Below the pieces are notes generated by a model. That model saw only the letters and a program-made list of their open reading frames with translations, searched no databases and had not been told where the DNA came from. 6,101 nucleotides of DNA from an uncultured Oscillospiraceae bacterium (lineage in GTDB: Bacteria; Bacillota; Clostridia; Oscillospirales; Oscillospiraceae). Shown here one piece after another: positions 6,092 to 6,101 of this stretch. The stretch is taken from positions 1-6,101 of the forward strand of contig CAJUPS010000152.1 of the NCBI GenBank assembly GCA_910588045.1. Reading direction: 5' to 3'. The stretch's first letter is position 1; each line of letters starts with the position of its first letter. Position numbers and translations under genes: made by a program.

Positions 6092-6101
6092 AATCCCCTA
6101 A

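Overview
The window looks like a chromosomal stretch from a GC-rich member of the Clostridia, most plausibly the Oscillospiraceae (Flavonifractor, Oscillibacter or Lawsonibacter-like). The grounds are high-GC codon third positions, strong AGGAGG-type ribosome binding sites, tight stop/start overlaps, a fused chorismate mutase-prephenate dehydratase, a shikimate dehydrogenase-shikimate kinase fusion, and Hsp33. The assignment rests on gene style and was not tested by a database search.

Layout: 1-188 is a conspicuously AT-rich leader. Next come three tightly coupled + strand aromatic amino acid genes: pheA (189-1325), an aroE-aroK fusion (1325-2548) and type II aroQ (2545-2982). Three less characterised + strand genes follow: a ferritin-like protein without the usual histidine ligands (3033-3692), an HD-domain hydrolase (3749-4336), and a lipoprotein (4336-4941) that overlaps the HD gene by one base and resembles a shortened PhnD-type binding protein. 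A strong hairpin at 4973-5006 separates this run from the convergent - strand hslO (5014-5913), the Hsp33 redox chaperone. From 5935 to the right edge lies a non-coding cluster of five hairpins.

How the genes work together: AroQ makes 3-dehydroshikimate, the AroE domain reduces it to shikimate, and the AroK domain phosphorylates it. After steps encoded elsewhere (aroA, aroC), PheA converts chorismate through prephenate to phenylpyruvate, the precursor of phenylalanine. Gene order runs roughly opposite to pathway order. The three genes after aroQ have no evident role in this pathway and may simply share its transcript, since no convincing terminator is seen between them.

No CRISPR array, tRNA, rRNA, transposase or phage gene is visible. 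The least ordinary parts are the hairpin cluster upstream of hslO, where two tandem hairpins differ by a compensatory base-pair swap, and the ferritin-like/HD/lipoprotein trio. I do not see clear evidence of a new multi-gene system.
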